Source: Limnothrix sp. RL_2_0 (GTDB lineage Bacteria; Cyanobacteriota; Cyanobacteriia; Cyanobacteriales; MRBY01). From it: a stretch of DNA of 34,632 bases. Every line of letters begins with the position of its first letter. Position 1 is the stretch's first letter. The stretch covers positions 7,861-42,492 of the forward strand of contig JAAUPR010000007.1 in the NCBI GenBank assembly GCA_012033055.1, in the 5' to 3' direction. Position numbers and translations under genes: made by a program. The notes beneath the pieces are model-generated. The model made no database searches and was not told the DNA's origin. It saw nothing but the letters and a program-made list of their open reading frames with translations. Shown piece by piece: positions 25,903 to 34,632 of the stretch.

Positions 25903-27570
25903 CTAATTTCTCCAGCGGGCGCGGTAAGAGCGGGCATCGATGTGACCGAGATTGGGGAAGCTGCGGTATCGGCCTAAGCCACCGGGCCACCATGGATCTA
26001 ATGTCCAATAAATTTGGTTGCCAGATAGTCCATTGACGACAAAATCGATGGCATCGCCAACAATGTGACGGCTATTGATAGCGCCTCCGACGGCGCGGTT
26101 GACGGCGGGGGGACGATACCAACTGGTGACAATCATGGAACGGCCTAGGCGATCGCGAGCCTGTTGGGCGAGTTTGGCAATTCTGATCATCGCATCGACG
26201 GTGGTTTGGTTGGGGGGCATGCGCTTGCCGCCATGGGTTGCTTCTAGCCAAGTAAAGCTACCGTTGGGAATGATCGACATACTGAGGTTGGCGCGGACGG
26301 TTGCGACAGTCCAACGGCTGGGTCGTCGGGGCACAACAACAGTGATGGGTTGTACTGGCTCTACTACTTTTTTGGGGGGTTCGACAATAATTCGCTTGAG
26401 GTCTTCGGTAAGGCTGGCGATCGCCTGTTCACGGTTGGGCAGTTCGCGCCAGAGTTGTACCGCACGGATGAGAGATTCCCGTTGGTGTTCTTCATCTTGG
26501 TAAGCGCCCGGAACCCGTTTCATGAATGACACCAGTTCTTGATCGATTTGGTTAGCCAACTCACGCATCTTTTCCGCACTGCCACTGGCCGCTTGGAGTT
26601 GTGCTGGTTCGACCCCTAGGCTGGACAGTACACTTTGCCGGGAATCGAGCTGCCGCCATAGCCTCAGACCTTCCGTTAGCGCATTCCGCTGGGAACCCTT
26701 GCCCGCATAATAGTTCGCGACTTGGCCCACAAATTTCATGATTGCCGGATCAAGTACTTCAAGATTTTCCGCATTCAAATCTTCTTTTTCGAGGGCTTCA
26801 ATGGTCGCCTCGCGGGACTCTAGTTGGCGCCAGAGCTGGGCAAAACGAATTAAAGCTTCTCGTTGGTGGGGATAGCCACTGTAGTTGGGGGAGATGCGTT
26901 GGATAAAATGCTTCAGCAACAAATCCAGTTCGGACTCGTCAATGGTGGCACTATTTAAATCGGTGCCTTGAACCAAGGACTCAAGGACGGCATCATGGCT
27001 GTCTAGTTTGCGCCAAATGCGGACAGCTTCTAACATGGCTTCCCGCTGGTGGGATAAACCTTGGTAATATTTGCCGACCCGCTCGATGAATTGGATTAGA
27101 GCTTGGTCGAGGTGACTGAGATTTTTGGGTAATTCTGCGCCGTCATAATCGATGAGGATATCGGCTTTGTAGGCGGCAATGAGGGCATCGACATCGCTGG
27201 GTTCGAGACGGCCAATATTTTTTTCGGTGCTGTTGGGCAAGTAGCCTTTGGCAATGCGGGTTAAAAATTTATCGCTGTAACGTCCCTCATCCATATCCCA
27301 GAGGTCACTGCCTTCCCAGCCTTGGGAAATGAGATTGTCAGTCAGGGCACGGATGGTATTGGCGGCGTATTGGGTTTGCTCACCAAAGGTATCCAAATTA
27401 ATGGGAATTACTTGGTTGGCTGGGGTGATGCCTAATCCGGTGTCGCCATCGGCTAGCTGGGGAGTGCGGTGAACGGTGTTGAGGGCAGCCAAGATTGGTT
27501 TATGGATACCGACGCGTTCTGCTTCAATCAGATAGTCGTAGTTTTTTTGCTCTGGGTTGAGTTGACTCAT
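25903..27570 (-). CDS. M15A-like peptidase with four N-terminal helical repeats
   Basis: A protein of about 555 residues, ending in a peptidase M15A-type domain (D-Ala-D-Ala carboxypeptidase-like). Zinc-site residues are H502 and D509 in SRHIVGDAID and H543 in NLGHIDAR. The N-terminal part has the word HKPILAALN and then four repeats of about 65 residues with the pattern (S/H)QREAL...WRxLxS, seen in SHQREAMLEAVRIWRKLDS, PHQREALIRFAQLWRQLES, SQRNALTEGLRLWRQLDS and HQRESLIRAVQLWRELPN. These could bind cell-wall or protein partners. There is no clear signal peptide, which is odd for a wall enzyme. The start at 27570 (MSQLNPEQKNYD) is preferred over the frame start at 27639; no ribosome site is seen. 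Confidence 0.78.
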   Translation of the reverse strand: MSQLNPEQKNYDYLIEAERVGIHKPILAALNTVHRTPQLADGDTGLGITPANQVIPINLDTFGEQTQYAANTIRALTDNLISQGWEGSDLWDMDEGRYSDKFLTRIAKGYLPNSTEKNIGRLEPSDVDALIAAYKADILIDYDGAELPKNLSHLDQALIQFIERVGKYYQGLSHQREAMLEAVRIWRKLDSHDAVLESLVQGTDLNSATIDESELDLLLKHFIQRISPNYSGYPHQREALIRFAQLWRQLESREATIEALEKEDLNAENLEVLDPAIMKFVGQVANYYAGKGSQRNALTEGLRLWRQLDSRQSVLSSLGVEPAQLQAASGSAEKMRELANQIDQELVSFMKRVPGAYQDEEHQRESLIRAVQLWRELPNREQAIASLTEDLKRIIVEPPKKVVEPVQPITVVVPRRPSRWTVATVRANLSMSIIPNGSFTWLEATHGGKRMPPNQTTVDAMIRIAKLAQQARDRLGRSMIVTSWYRPPAVNRAVGGAINSRHIVGDAIDFVVNGLSGNQIYWTLDPWWPGGLGRYRSFPNLGHIDARSYRARWRN

Positions 27571-27725
27571 AGGAAATGGAGCGTCTTGGGGAATGGGGAG
27601 GCGAATCAAGATGCGAGTAAGTTTGACACCGCAATTCACTTGTTTCTAGCTTAGGTTTATTTTGCCGATAAAGGGCTTGTCGGCGCTGAAAAATCTGGGG
27701 AAAATAAAGAAAATACATATTTTTT

Positions 27726-27825
27726 CTGGCGATCGCCGCGCTGGGATTTTAGGTAATGGGCATGATGATATTTGTGTTGGTGATTTCACTGGCGATCGCC
27801 GTGCTGAGATTCTGAGTAGTGGGTA
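27726..27825 (+). repeat. Two 37-bp direct repeats, 63-bp period, upstream of speA
   Basis: Copies at 27726-27762 and 27789-27825 each begin CTGGCGATCGCCG and match at 30 of 37 positions by hand alignment. All seven differences are transitions. In the plus frame from 27662 they give SGDRRAGIL and TGDRRAEIL, repeating every 21 codons, with VGDFTGD between them, which looks like an FG-GAP/VCBS-type repeat. Two of the codon differences are silent (CGC/CGT, TTA/CTG). It may be a protein-coding remnant. Confidence 0.55.
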
Positions 27826-27845
27826 CATTTTTTTGAGGTCAACTT

Positions 27846-29792
27846 GTGGATGATGCTATGGACGATTCGCTTAGGGCATGGCACAGCTCTATGGATCAGC
27901 CTTGGACGGGGGCGGATAGCCGAGAACTTTATCGGATTGCGGGGTGGGGCGAGCCTTATTTTGACATCAATGCGGAGGGTCATGTGCAGGTCACGCCGAT
28001 GGGCAAGGAGACCGCAGGGGTTGACTTATTTAAGTTAGTGCAGCGCCTCGATGGGGAGGGGATTAAGCCACCTTTACTCTTACGTTTTCCTGACATTTTG
28101 GGCGATCGCCTCCACCGGTTACAGGATTGTTTTGATCAGGCGATCGCCCGTTATGGCTACGGCAATGAATACCGGGGTGTCTATCCGGTGAAGTGCAACC
28201 AATATCGCCATGTGGTCGCAGATGTAGTGCGGTTGGGACAGCCCTATAATTTCGGGTTGGAGGCGGGGTCAAAGCCAGAATTAATGTTGGCGATCGCCAT
28301 GCTCGATCCGTCCGTTGCCCCAAAATCATTACTCATCTGCAACGGCTACAAAGATGAAAACTATATTGAACTGGCTCTCCTCGCGACTCAATTGGGACAT
28401 CGGGCGATCATTGTGGTGGAACAGCCGGAAGAGTTGGCTTTCACCCTTGCCGTTAGCGAAAAAATGAATGTGCCTCCCCTCATCGGTTTACGGGCAAAAT
28501 TATCGAGTCAGGGCATCGGACGGTGGGGAAGTTCTTCCGGCGATCGCGCCAAATTCGGCTTAACTGTACCCCAAATTTTGCAGGCCGTAGACAGTTTAAA
28601 ACAAGCCAAGATGATCGACTGTTTGCAGCTACTCCACTACCATATCGGCTCCCAACTATCGGCCATTAGCGTCGTCAAAGCCGCGATCAGAGAAGCCTCC
28701 CAAATCTATGCCGAACTCGTACTCCTCGGCGCAAATATGCAATTTCTAGACGTGGGCGGCGGCTTGGCGGTGGATTATAACGGCTCAAAAAACAACTCCC
28801 CAGCCTCCAAAAACTACAACATGCAAAACTACGCTAACGACGTGGTGGCAACGGTCAAAGATACTTGCGACGAAAAAAATATCCCGGCTCCCATCCTCGT
28901 GAGTGAAAGTGGCCGGGCGATCGCCTCTCACCAGACCGTACTGATTTTCAACATTCTCCAGAGCCACAAAATTAATTCTGCCCCCCCGACACAAACCCAG
29001 CAAACAGAACCTTTAGCCCTCAGAAACTTGCGGGAAACCTACAACACCATCACCCCAGAAAATTGCCAAGAAGCCTACCACGATGCTGTGCAATTCAAAG
29101 AAGAAGCCATTAGCCTATTTAATTTGGGTTATCTCAGCCTCGGCGATCGCGCCTGTGCCGAAGAACTGTATTGGTCATGTTGCCAAAAAATTTCCACAAT
29201 TATTCAATCCCAACCCAGCACCCCTGAAGACTTAACCGAATTGCAGCAAAATATGGCGACCACTTATTATGCAAACCTTTCTATCTTTCAATCCATTCCT
29301 GATAGTTGGGCCATCCATCAACTCTTTCCAGTAATGCCAATCCATCGGTTAAACGAACAGCCACTTAACAAAGGCACAATTGTCGATCTGACCTGTGATA
29401 GCGATGGCAGAATCAATCACTTTATTGACCAACAAAACAATCAAAAAAAACTACTAGAACTCCATGAAGTACAGGGAAAGCCCTATTATTTAGGCTTATT
29501 TTTGATGGGAGCTTACCAAGAAACCATGGGCAATTTTCATAATCTTTTTGGTCGTATCCCAGTAGTCGATGTCACGATTACGAAAGAAGGCTATACCCTA
29601 GAAAAAGTGTTGCCAAACCAAACTATTCAAAATGTTCTATCAAAAGTTCAATATAGTCCAGATGAATTATTAAAGGGATTACAAAAAACAACATTTAAAG
29701 CGATCAAAAATGATTGCCTTACTAAAGAAAAAGCCGCACACTTAATTCAGACATATCAGACTAGCTTTAGTAACAGCACATACCTAGACTAA
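27846..29792 (+). CDS. speA: Biosynthetic arginine decarboxylase
   Basis: A PLP-dependent (fold type III) enzyme that converts arginine to agmatine, the entry to putrescine and polyamine synthesis. 648 residues, normal for SpeA. The PLP lysine is K116 in YRGVYPVKCNQY. HYHIGSQLS, the glycine-rich LDVGGGLAVDY, LVSESGRAI and the catalytic cysteine motif DLTCDSDGRI are all present. GTG 27846 is preferred because GAGG (27835-27838) lies seven bases upstream; ATG 27858 (MDDSLRAWHSS) is an alternative. The product is complete and ends about 70 bp before the convergent mscS gene. Confidence 0.95.
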   Translation: MDDAMDDSLRAWHSSMDQPWTGADSRELYRIAGWGEPYFDINAEGHVQVTPMGKETAGVDLFKLVQRLDGEGIKPPLLLRFPDILGDRLHRLQDCFDQAIARYGYGNEYRGVYPVKCNQYRHVVADVVRLGQPYNFGLEAGSKPELMLAIAMLDPSVAPKSLLICNGYKDENYIELALLATQLGHRAIIVVEQPEELAFTLAVSEKMNVPPLIGLRAKLSSQGIGRWGSSSGDRAKFGLTVPQILQAVDSLKQAKMIDCLQLLHYHIGSQLSAISVVKAAIREASQIYAELVLLGANMQFLDVGGGLAVDYNGSKNNSPASKNYNMQNYANDVVATVKDTCDEKNIPAPILVSESGRAIASHQTVLIFNILQSHKINSAPPTQTQQTEPLALRNLRETYNTITPENCQEAYHDAVQFKEEAISLFNLGYLSLGDRACAEELYWSCCQKISTIIQSQPSTPEDLTELQQNMATTYYANLSIFQSIPDSWAIHQLFPVMPIHRLNEQPLNKGTIVDLTCDSDGRINHFIDQQNNQKKLLELHEVQGKPYYLGLFLMGAYQETMGNFHNLFGRIPVVDVTITKEGYTLEKVLPNQTIQNVLSKVQYSPDELLKGLQKTTFKAIKNDCLTKEKAAHLIQTYQTSFSNSTYLD

Positions 29793-29861
29793 TTTTTCAA
29801 CTTGTTACTTTTGTCACTATCAACCTAGAAATTACTCGAAAATTTGTGTGAAAATGATCGA

Positions 29862-31577
29862 TTAGATAGTCACTGGAGACTGTACATAAACGGTGGGGTC
29901 TTCCATCGTAAAGACAATACCATGGCTGGCAAGGGACTTCGATATTTCTACACTTGCCAATTCCAGCAAACGTTTACGAACTTCAAAAGCATTATCCTGC
30001 GAGCCTAAAATTGTAAAACTAATTCTTAATCTTTTTCCTGTGTCATCAGCTTGAGAAATACTCGTACTATTCGTATCAACTCCAGACAAATAAGTTGTTT
30101 GGTCTAAGATTACCTGCTGTACTAATGCCCGTTCACGATCTTTTAAAACAGCTGGAAAATCCATATACAACAACACCATGATTTTCTTGGCGAGGGTGAC
30201 ATTTTCCACCTCTACATTCACGAGAATAGAGTTAGGCATCACAATAATTGTGCCTGTTCCAAGGGAGCGAATTTTTGTAGAACGCAGGCCAATATTTTCA
30301 ACTTTTCCTAATTCTCCACTAGGTAGACGAATATAATCCCCTGTAATAAAAGGACGGTCTAGATAGAGCACTAAGGTGGCAATTAATTGTTCTAGAATTT
30401 TCTGGGCAGCAAAGGCAACGGCTAAACCGACAATTCCTAAACTTGCCATTAAACCGATCAAATCAAAATTCAAGCTACTAGCAAAAGCCACTACTGCTAC
30501 AATGCCAATCAGTACATTGATTATTGTTTCAAGGACTAGGACGGCATCGTCACTTCCCGGACTAAAGCGTCCACCTATTTTAAATCCGTAAGCCCTTAAG
30601 TATCGACTGGATAATTTGACGGTTAACCAACACAGACTGCCAATTAAGGCCACATCAAAAGCAGGTTTAAGAAAGTTGTAAATGCTGGGAACTAAGGGTT
30701 CTAATAATGTTAAAGACCACCCAAAAAGCAGACTGGCTACGGCAAACTGTACTAGTGCTTCGCTGGGTTCAATGACTTCTTTGTAGAGGTTTGCTACAGT
30801 CTTGGGGGCTAGTTTTCTGATCCCTAATTTGAGTAGTGTCGTGGAGTAGTAACTAAGGGTAAATGAGATGCCGAGGGTGACAAAGAATACGAACCATTGA
30901 ACTTGATAAAACGGAACGAGTAATTGGTAGCGCAAGCTCCGTAATTGAGGGAACCATTCTGAGCTGACGATGGCGATCGCCAACCAACCTGACCCAAAGA
31001 TAATGTTGTAAATAATGCTTGTGTTGAATTTAAAAATACGGGCGGCGATGGCAATGCTGATTTGTAGAAAAATGATTGTAGCGGCGGCAATACCGATCCA
31101 GATTAGTCGTTGTAATAAATAGGCTGAAGTGCGTTCATGCTCTGCTTTGGCGATCGCCTTTTCAAGGATTGTTTCCCAACGATTTGCCTGTTGAATAGTC
31201 GAAAATCCCGGTGGTACATCATCTTCTGTGATCGTGAGAAGATATTCATCATTTAGGGTAATCGACATGGCACTATTTTTTTCATTTTGCTCCACATCAA
31301 ACGCAATATCTTGATCTGTGGCGATCGCCTCCTTGAGCAGTTGATTCGTATAGTTTGCTCGCCGACTAGCCTCAAAATTATCTGTGGCCTGCACATAAAA
31401 AAGAGCATTGCCATCTACCACTATCGGCGCACCGATATCAACAAAATTATTACTTAAACTTTGGGCTGGATTTTGAGCCGCAACGTTGGGAATAAAGATT
31501 AATAACCAACCTGCAAAAAATAATAAAAGCAACTTAAGAGCAGCCTGAAATAACTGCTTACATGGCGATAGGTACAT
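29862..31577 (-). CDS. MscS-family mechanosensitive channel, larger paralogue
   Basis: A channel protein with an N-terminal signal/membrane segment, a periplasmic loop domain (about residues 40-160), several membrane helices and the MscS core. The core is visible as LGIVGLAVAFAAQKILEQL (pore helix) followed by LYLDRPFITGDYI and VENIGLRSTKIRSL, typical of the small-conductance family. It opens under turgor to release solutes during osmotic downshift. The frame extends up to 31619; an ATG at 31577 is chosen because it begins just before the signal-like segment and reduces the overlap with the upstream paralogue. Its start lies within the end of the 381-codon gene, so the two are probably co-translated. 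Confidence 0.85.
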   Translation of the reverse strand: MYLSPCKQLFQAALKLLLLFFAGWLLIFIPNVAAQNPAQSLSNNFVDIGAPIVVDGNALFYVQATDNFEASRRANYTNQLLKEAIATDQDIAFDVEQNEKNSAMSITLNDEYLLTITEDDVPPGFSTIQQANRWETILEKAIAKAEHERTSAYLLQRLIWIGIAAATIIFLQISIAIAARIFKFNTSIIYNIIFGSGWLAIAIVSSEWFPQLRSLRYQLLVPFYQVQWFVFFVTLGISFTLSYYSTTLLKLGIRKLAPKTVANLYKEVIEPSEALVQFAVASLLFGWSLTLLEPLVPSIYNFLKPAFDVALIGSLCWLTVKLSSRYLRAYGFKIGGRFSPGSDDAVLVLETIINVLIGIVAVVAFASSLNFDLIGLMASLGIVGLAVAFAAQKILEQLIATLVLYLDRPFITGDYIRLPSGELGKVENIGLRSTKIRSLGTGTIIVMPNSILVNVEVENVTLAKKIMVLLYMDFPAVLKDRERALVQQVILDQTTYLSGVDTNSTSISQADDTGKRLRISFTILGSQDNAFEVRKRLLELASVEISKSLASHGIVFTMEDPTVYVQSPVTI

Positions 31578-32670
31578 CCACATAAATAGTCGGTTGATCC
31601 AAGATAAAAGAAATGTCATTACTTTGCAGTTGAGTTGTAATTTGCTGGGTCGCCAAATCTAATAATTGTCGTTTTAATTCCATCGATAACTCATCAGAGC
31701 CAAGAATGAAAAAAGAAATTTGTGCTTGCTTATCACCGAAAGCAATCTCTGTACTACGACCATCTAAACCGAAAATATCAGCGGTACTATTTTGCACAAT
31801 TTGACGAATAAGGGCTTGCTCATCAACGGAAATAATATTCGGGAGTTTTAATAGCATGACTGCCATCACTTTTTTGGCACCCGAATAGTTTTCAATAGTT
31901 GCTTGGGTGAGGGAGTTATTCGGAATGACGGTGAGAGTTCCTTTGCCTGAAGTACGGATTTTTGTAGACCTTAAACCAATACTTTCAACTCGACCAAATG
32001 TACCTTGTTTACCCTGTTGTCCATCGGATAAACCGATATAATCACCCACAACAAATGGGCGATCAAGGTTTAAAACAATGCCCCCTAAAAATTGTTCTAA
32101 TGTTTTCTGGGCAGCGAAGGCGATCGCCACACCACCCACTCCCAAACTGGCAAGAATACCCACCACATTGACGTTATGACCCACGCAAAAAATCAACACC
32201 ACTGTAATTGCAATCATGAAATCGCCAAAGTAGCGGAGCAAAAAAATAGATTCGCCCCGGACTTCTGGGTTTGATTTAAAAGTAGCGCCTAAAATCGTTT
32301 TGTTAAATAATTCTCTAAACAGTCGAGATAATAGCCAGCCACCTAAAATTGTGATGCCACCACTCAGGGTGAATTCAGTTAATTTGAGCCATCTGGTTTG
32401 GGGAAGCAGGATCACCATAACTTCCATAGCCACTAGGGAAATTAGTGCTAATGCCGTATTTCTAGATGCCACAATGACACGATGGTAGGTTTCGGCTAGG
32501 TAAGCGGGGGCAAGTCGATTTAATAGAATGTTTAAAAGAAAAATGAGCAGTATACCGATGAATATCCCCACCACTCCTGCGATGGCAATAACGATGACTT
32601 GTAGCAGGCGATCGCCATTACTTAAAACAAATTCTGATGCTTGGGAAAGTTCATTGATTTTTTCTGTCAT
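31558..32670 (-). CDS. MscS-family mechanosensitive channel, smaller paralogue
   Basis: A second MscS-type channel of about 370 residues. It has the same core as the larger neighbour: LGVGGVAIAFAAQKTLEQFL (pore region), LNLDRPFVVGDYIGL and ESIGLRSTKIRTS. There is no large N-terminal domain; the first helix begins at about residue 20. ATG 32670 (MTEKINELSQ) is chosen; the frame also opens at 32703. No strong ribosome site is visible. The product is full-length, and its 3' end overlaps the start of the larger channel gene. The two proteins differ in length but could form one or two channels. Confidence 0.85.
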   Translation of the reverse strand: MTEKINELSQASEFVLSNGDRLLQVIVIAIAGVVGIFIGILLIFLLNILLNRLAPAYLAETYHRVIVASRNTALALISLVAMEVMVILLPQTRWLKLTEFTLSGGITILGGWLLSRLFRELFNKTILGATFKSNPEVRGESIFLLRYFGDFMIAITVVLIFCVGHNVNVVGILASLGVGGVAIAFAAQKTLEQFLGGIVLNLDRPFVVGDYIGLSDGQQGKQGTFGRVESIGLRSTKIRTSGKGTLTVIPNNSLTQATIENYSGAKKVMAVMLLKLPNIISVDEQALIRQIVQNSTADIFGLDGRSTEIAFGDKQAQISFFILGSDELSMELKRQLLDLATQQITTQLQSNDISFILDQPTIYVDVPIAM

Positions 32671-32838
32671 AGCTAAATTAATTGTGAGAGTGATGAACAG
32701 CATCGAGCATATGATAACAATTCATCTTTTCTGTTTACTCACATCACTATTTCCACGAAAAAATGAGCTGTTAATTATTATTTTAACCAGCACAATCTAT
32801 TATCCAAAACATTCCAAAGACTAATCATTTACTCTGTC

Positions 32839-33972
32839 TTAAGCCTGATTTACATTCGTAATCTGAGATGGAATTAGACGATCCATCCAGGATTCAAAAA
32901 AAGTACGGTTTGCTTGTTGTGCCTCAAAATCATCCGTATCAAGGGGGTTCGGGACTAAACCCATCAGCGCAGCGCTGGTGACACAAAACATCGATTTTTG
33001 GAAAGTTTGGCAAATTTTAACGCGGATATCCTGTTCACTCCGACCGGTCTTGTCGTAGTACTTTTGCAAATAATCCGGTAGATAGTGGCGCATGTCCTGC
33101 ATCAACAGAGTGGGAGGAATGCCAGAGCCACCAATGGGCAGAGGATCGGCATACAGTGCGCCATAAGTAAATGTGGATTTTTCGGGGGGGATTTGAGCGG
33201 CTTGGGCATTGTAAGAAACTGTACCGGGGAATGGTGTGCCACGGAAAAAAATAGCTTCCACATAGGGAACGCCAGTATCCATGAGGAAGGTTATGCCTGC
33301 TGATTCTGGGATCAAATGGTAGGTTTTGCCGCCTAGTTCAACTTTGTAGGTGATGGGTTTCGCGGCATCGGCCACTAGGGCTGCCAAAATATGTTGGGTT
33401 ACATCGGAGGTGGATTTGATTTCTCCGGCATCGTAGCGATCGCTGAGGGCAAGAAACATGTCACTCATAACCCGCCAAAATTGCCCTAAACCTGTGTAAT
33501 AAGCCATCTGCCGAGTTTGCTCTAGTAAGAAATCTGGAAAGAGTTTATTTAGACTCAACATCAACGGATTATTTTTCCAACGGGCGGCGATCGCCTGCTT
33601 AGCAACAGCAATAAATTCCGGCGAATCCACATAGGCATCCAAACCACCGCCCCCATGCCAAAACATCGATCGCATACAATATTCCGCATACTCATAATTA
33701 ATGCGCTTGTGCCACCAAAATTGTCCTAATTTACCCGCATTAACTTCCCCATTAAAGTATTTAAAAAAGGGAAATAAATTGAGAAATTGCGACTCCGCCA
33801 CATAGTTTAAATTATTGGAATAAGCATCCAGCACAATGCCGTAGCTTTTTAAAATGCCCACCACTTCCATCACATTTTGATCGTTGTTGTCCAGCATCGG
33901 AAGCCCTTGCTCTAGGCGATGAACATATTTGGCGAGGGGGTGACGAGAAGGCTCTAAGACAGTGGTGACCAT
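32839..33972 (-). CDS. cupB: CO2 hydration protein (Chp/Cup family), probably CupB/ChpX
   Basis: A protein of about 377 residues that works with a specialised NDH-1 complex to convert CO2 to bicarbonate at the thylakoid membrane. Family features are VVGILKSYGIVLDAYSNNLN, FPFFKYFNGEVN and SMFWHGGGGLDAY. It directly follows an ndhD-type gene. The length (381 codons, or 377 from ATG 33972) and the absence of a cupS gene just downstream favour CupB (ChpX, with NdhF4/NdhD4) over CupA (ChpY, about 430 residues). Start: the frame opens with a TTG at 33984, but ATG 33972 has GGAAAGAG just upstream. Confidence 0.8.
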   Translation of the reverse strand: MVTTVLEPSRHPLAKYVHRLEQGLPMLDNNDQNVMEVVGILKSYGIVLDAYSNNLNYVAESQFLNLFPFFKYFNGEVNAGKLGQFWWHKRINYEYAEYCMRSMFWHGGGGLDAYVDSPEFIAVAKQAIAARWKNNPLMLSLNKLFPDFLLEQTRQMAYYTGLGQFWRVMSDMFLALSDRYDAGEIKSTSDVTQHILAALVADAAKPITYKVELGGKTYHLIPESAGITFLMDTGVPYVEAIFFRGTPFPGTVSYNAQAAQIPPEKSTFTYGALYADPLPIGGSGIPPTLLMQDMRHYLPDYLQKYYDKTGRSEQDIRVKICQTFQKSMFCVTSAALMGLVPNPLDTDDFEAQQANRTFFESWMDRLIPSQITNVNQA

Positions 33973-33998
33973 AGCTCTTTCCAATGTTTAATATTGAT

Positions 33999-34632
33999 TT
34001 ATTGTAGGGAATTTAAAGACAGTTCGACCTGAGCCGTAGGGGTAATTAATGCGGCTGTATCGGCCTCGCTCCAACGGATCATCCACTGGGGTTGTAAACC
34101 AAAAATAAACAGCAAAATCACCAGCACTACCGCCGGAAATTGATCTCCCCAATTGACTGGATCCATGGCGGCTAACTCCGGGGTCAGGCGACCAAAAAAG
34201 ACTTTGTTAATCATCAGCAGAAAATACACTGCCGTTAAACCAGTACCCACAAGACAGAGCAAAGTGGGGATGGGATAGGCGATAAAACTGCCCCGAAAAA
34301 TCAAAAATTCGGCGACAAAACCTGCCATGCCGGGAAGTCCTGCGCTCGCCATAACGCCAAGGATCATCAGCGCACCTGTAATGGGTAAACCCCGCTCTGG
34401 ATTGAGCAATCCCCGGAGATAATTCACATCGCGACTGCCGGTTTTTTTGTAGACAATACCCACGAGCAAAAAGAGTAAGCCGGAGATTAATCCGTGGCTA
34501 ATCATCTGGATTTCGGCGGCGGCTAAACTTATGGGGGTAGCGGCGGCGGCGGCGAGCAGAATAAATGCCATGTGGGCGATGGATGAGTAAGCTACGACTT
34601 TTTTCATGTCTGTTTGGGCGATCGCACAGGAT
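33999..34632 (-). CDS. ndhD: NAD(P)H dehydrogenase subunit NdhD, C-terminal part
   Basis: A proton-pumping subunit of NDH-1, truncated by the window edge; only about 211 codons of the usual 500 are visible. The frame is open to the last base, reading AIAQTDMKKVVAYSSIAHM, the conserved region of NdhD/NuoM. Several membrane helices follow. It lies 26 bp upstream of the CO2-hydration gene on the same strand, so this is most likely the NdhD4 (less likely NdhD3) subunit of the CO2-uptake complex. Which paralogue cannot be settled from this part. Confidence 0.85.
   Translation of the reverse strand, partial: SCAIAQTDMKKVVAYSSIAHMAFILLAAAAATPISLAAAEIQMISHGLISGLLFLLVGIVYKKTGSRDVNYLRGLLNPERGLPITGALMILGVMASAGLPGMAGFVAEFLIFRGSFIAYPIPTLLCLVGTGLTAVYFLLMINKVFFGRLTPELAAMDPVNWGDQFPAVVLVILLFIFGLQPQWMIRWSEADTAALITPTAQVELSLNSLQ

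Noticed and set aside
1-34632. CRISPR array or Cas genes
   Set aside because: No series of regularly spaced identical repeats and no cas-like proteins; the HIP1 octamers are too short and irregularly placed.

Overview
The window comes from a cyanobacterium. The octamer GCGATCGC (HIP1) occurs about 60 times by hand count where chance predicts about one. The gene content agrees: an NdhD/CO2-hydration-protein pair, sufR divergent from sufBCDS, a DUF3038/DUF4335 pair and a glucosylglycerate module. The combination of glucosyl-3-phosphoglycerate synthase, a sucrose-phosphorylase-like GH13 enzyme and a phosphatase recalls marine/euryhaline Picosynechococcus (Synechococcus sp. PCC 7002) and relatives. 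That placement is an inference.

Layout. 1-3.3 kb (minus): a small membrane protein, an oligopeptide-type ABC substrate-binding lipoprotein and a TldD-type protease, tightly packed. TldD is cut by the window edge and frameshifted near its N-terminus. 3.5-7.6 kb: gpgS (minus) faces away from a glucosylglycerate-phosphorylase-like enzyme and gpgP (plus, 20-nt overlap), so synthesis, dephosphorylation and probable recycling of the compatible solute are together. 7.6-11.6 kb: an accessory patch holding an aspartic protease/small-protein pair, a broken and an intact Uma2 gene, a palindromic repeat, a HEPN-like protein, a ParD-type antitoxin fragment and a DUF29 gene. 11.6-15.5 kb: alaS with terminator, a dead IS630-type transposase, a YbjQ-family gene, and tRNA-Gln(UUG) with promoter and terminator. 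15.7-18.8 kb: DUF2288, DUF3038, DUF4335 (two frameshifts) and a further conserved hypothetical.

18.9-24.7 kb: sufR and the sufBCDS Fe-S assembly operon, with a perfect SufR-type operator and a one-mismatch copy exactly 40 bp away. 24.9-27.6 kb (minus): a membrane-anchored coiled-coil protein with a basic tail, and an M15-type peptidase preceded by four helical repeats. 27.8-29.8 kb: speA, preceded by a 63-bp-period repeat. 29.9-34.6 kb (minus): ndhD (partial), a CO2-hydration protein (CupB/ChpX more likely than CupA) and two tandem, overlapping MscS-type channels.

Most genes are housekeeping or typical of the lineage. The least explained material is the 7.6-11.6 kb patch, the frameshifted DUF4335 gene with its U-UUU-UUG heptamer, and the paired SufR sites. 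I see no CRISPR array, rRNA or intact insertion sequence.
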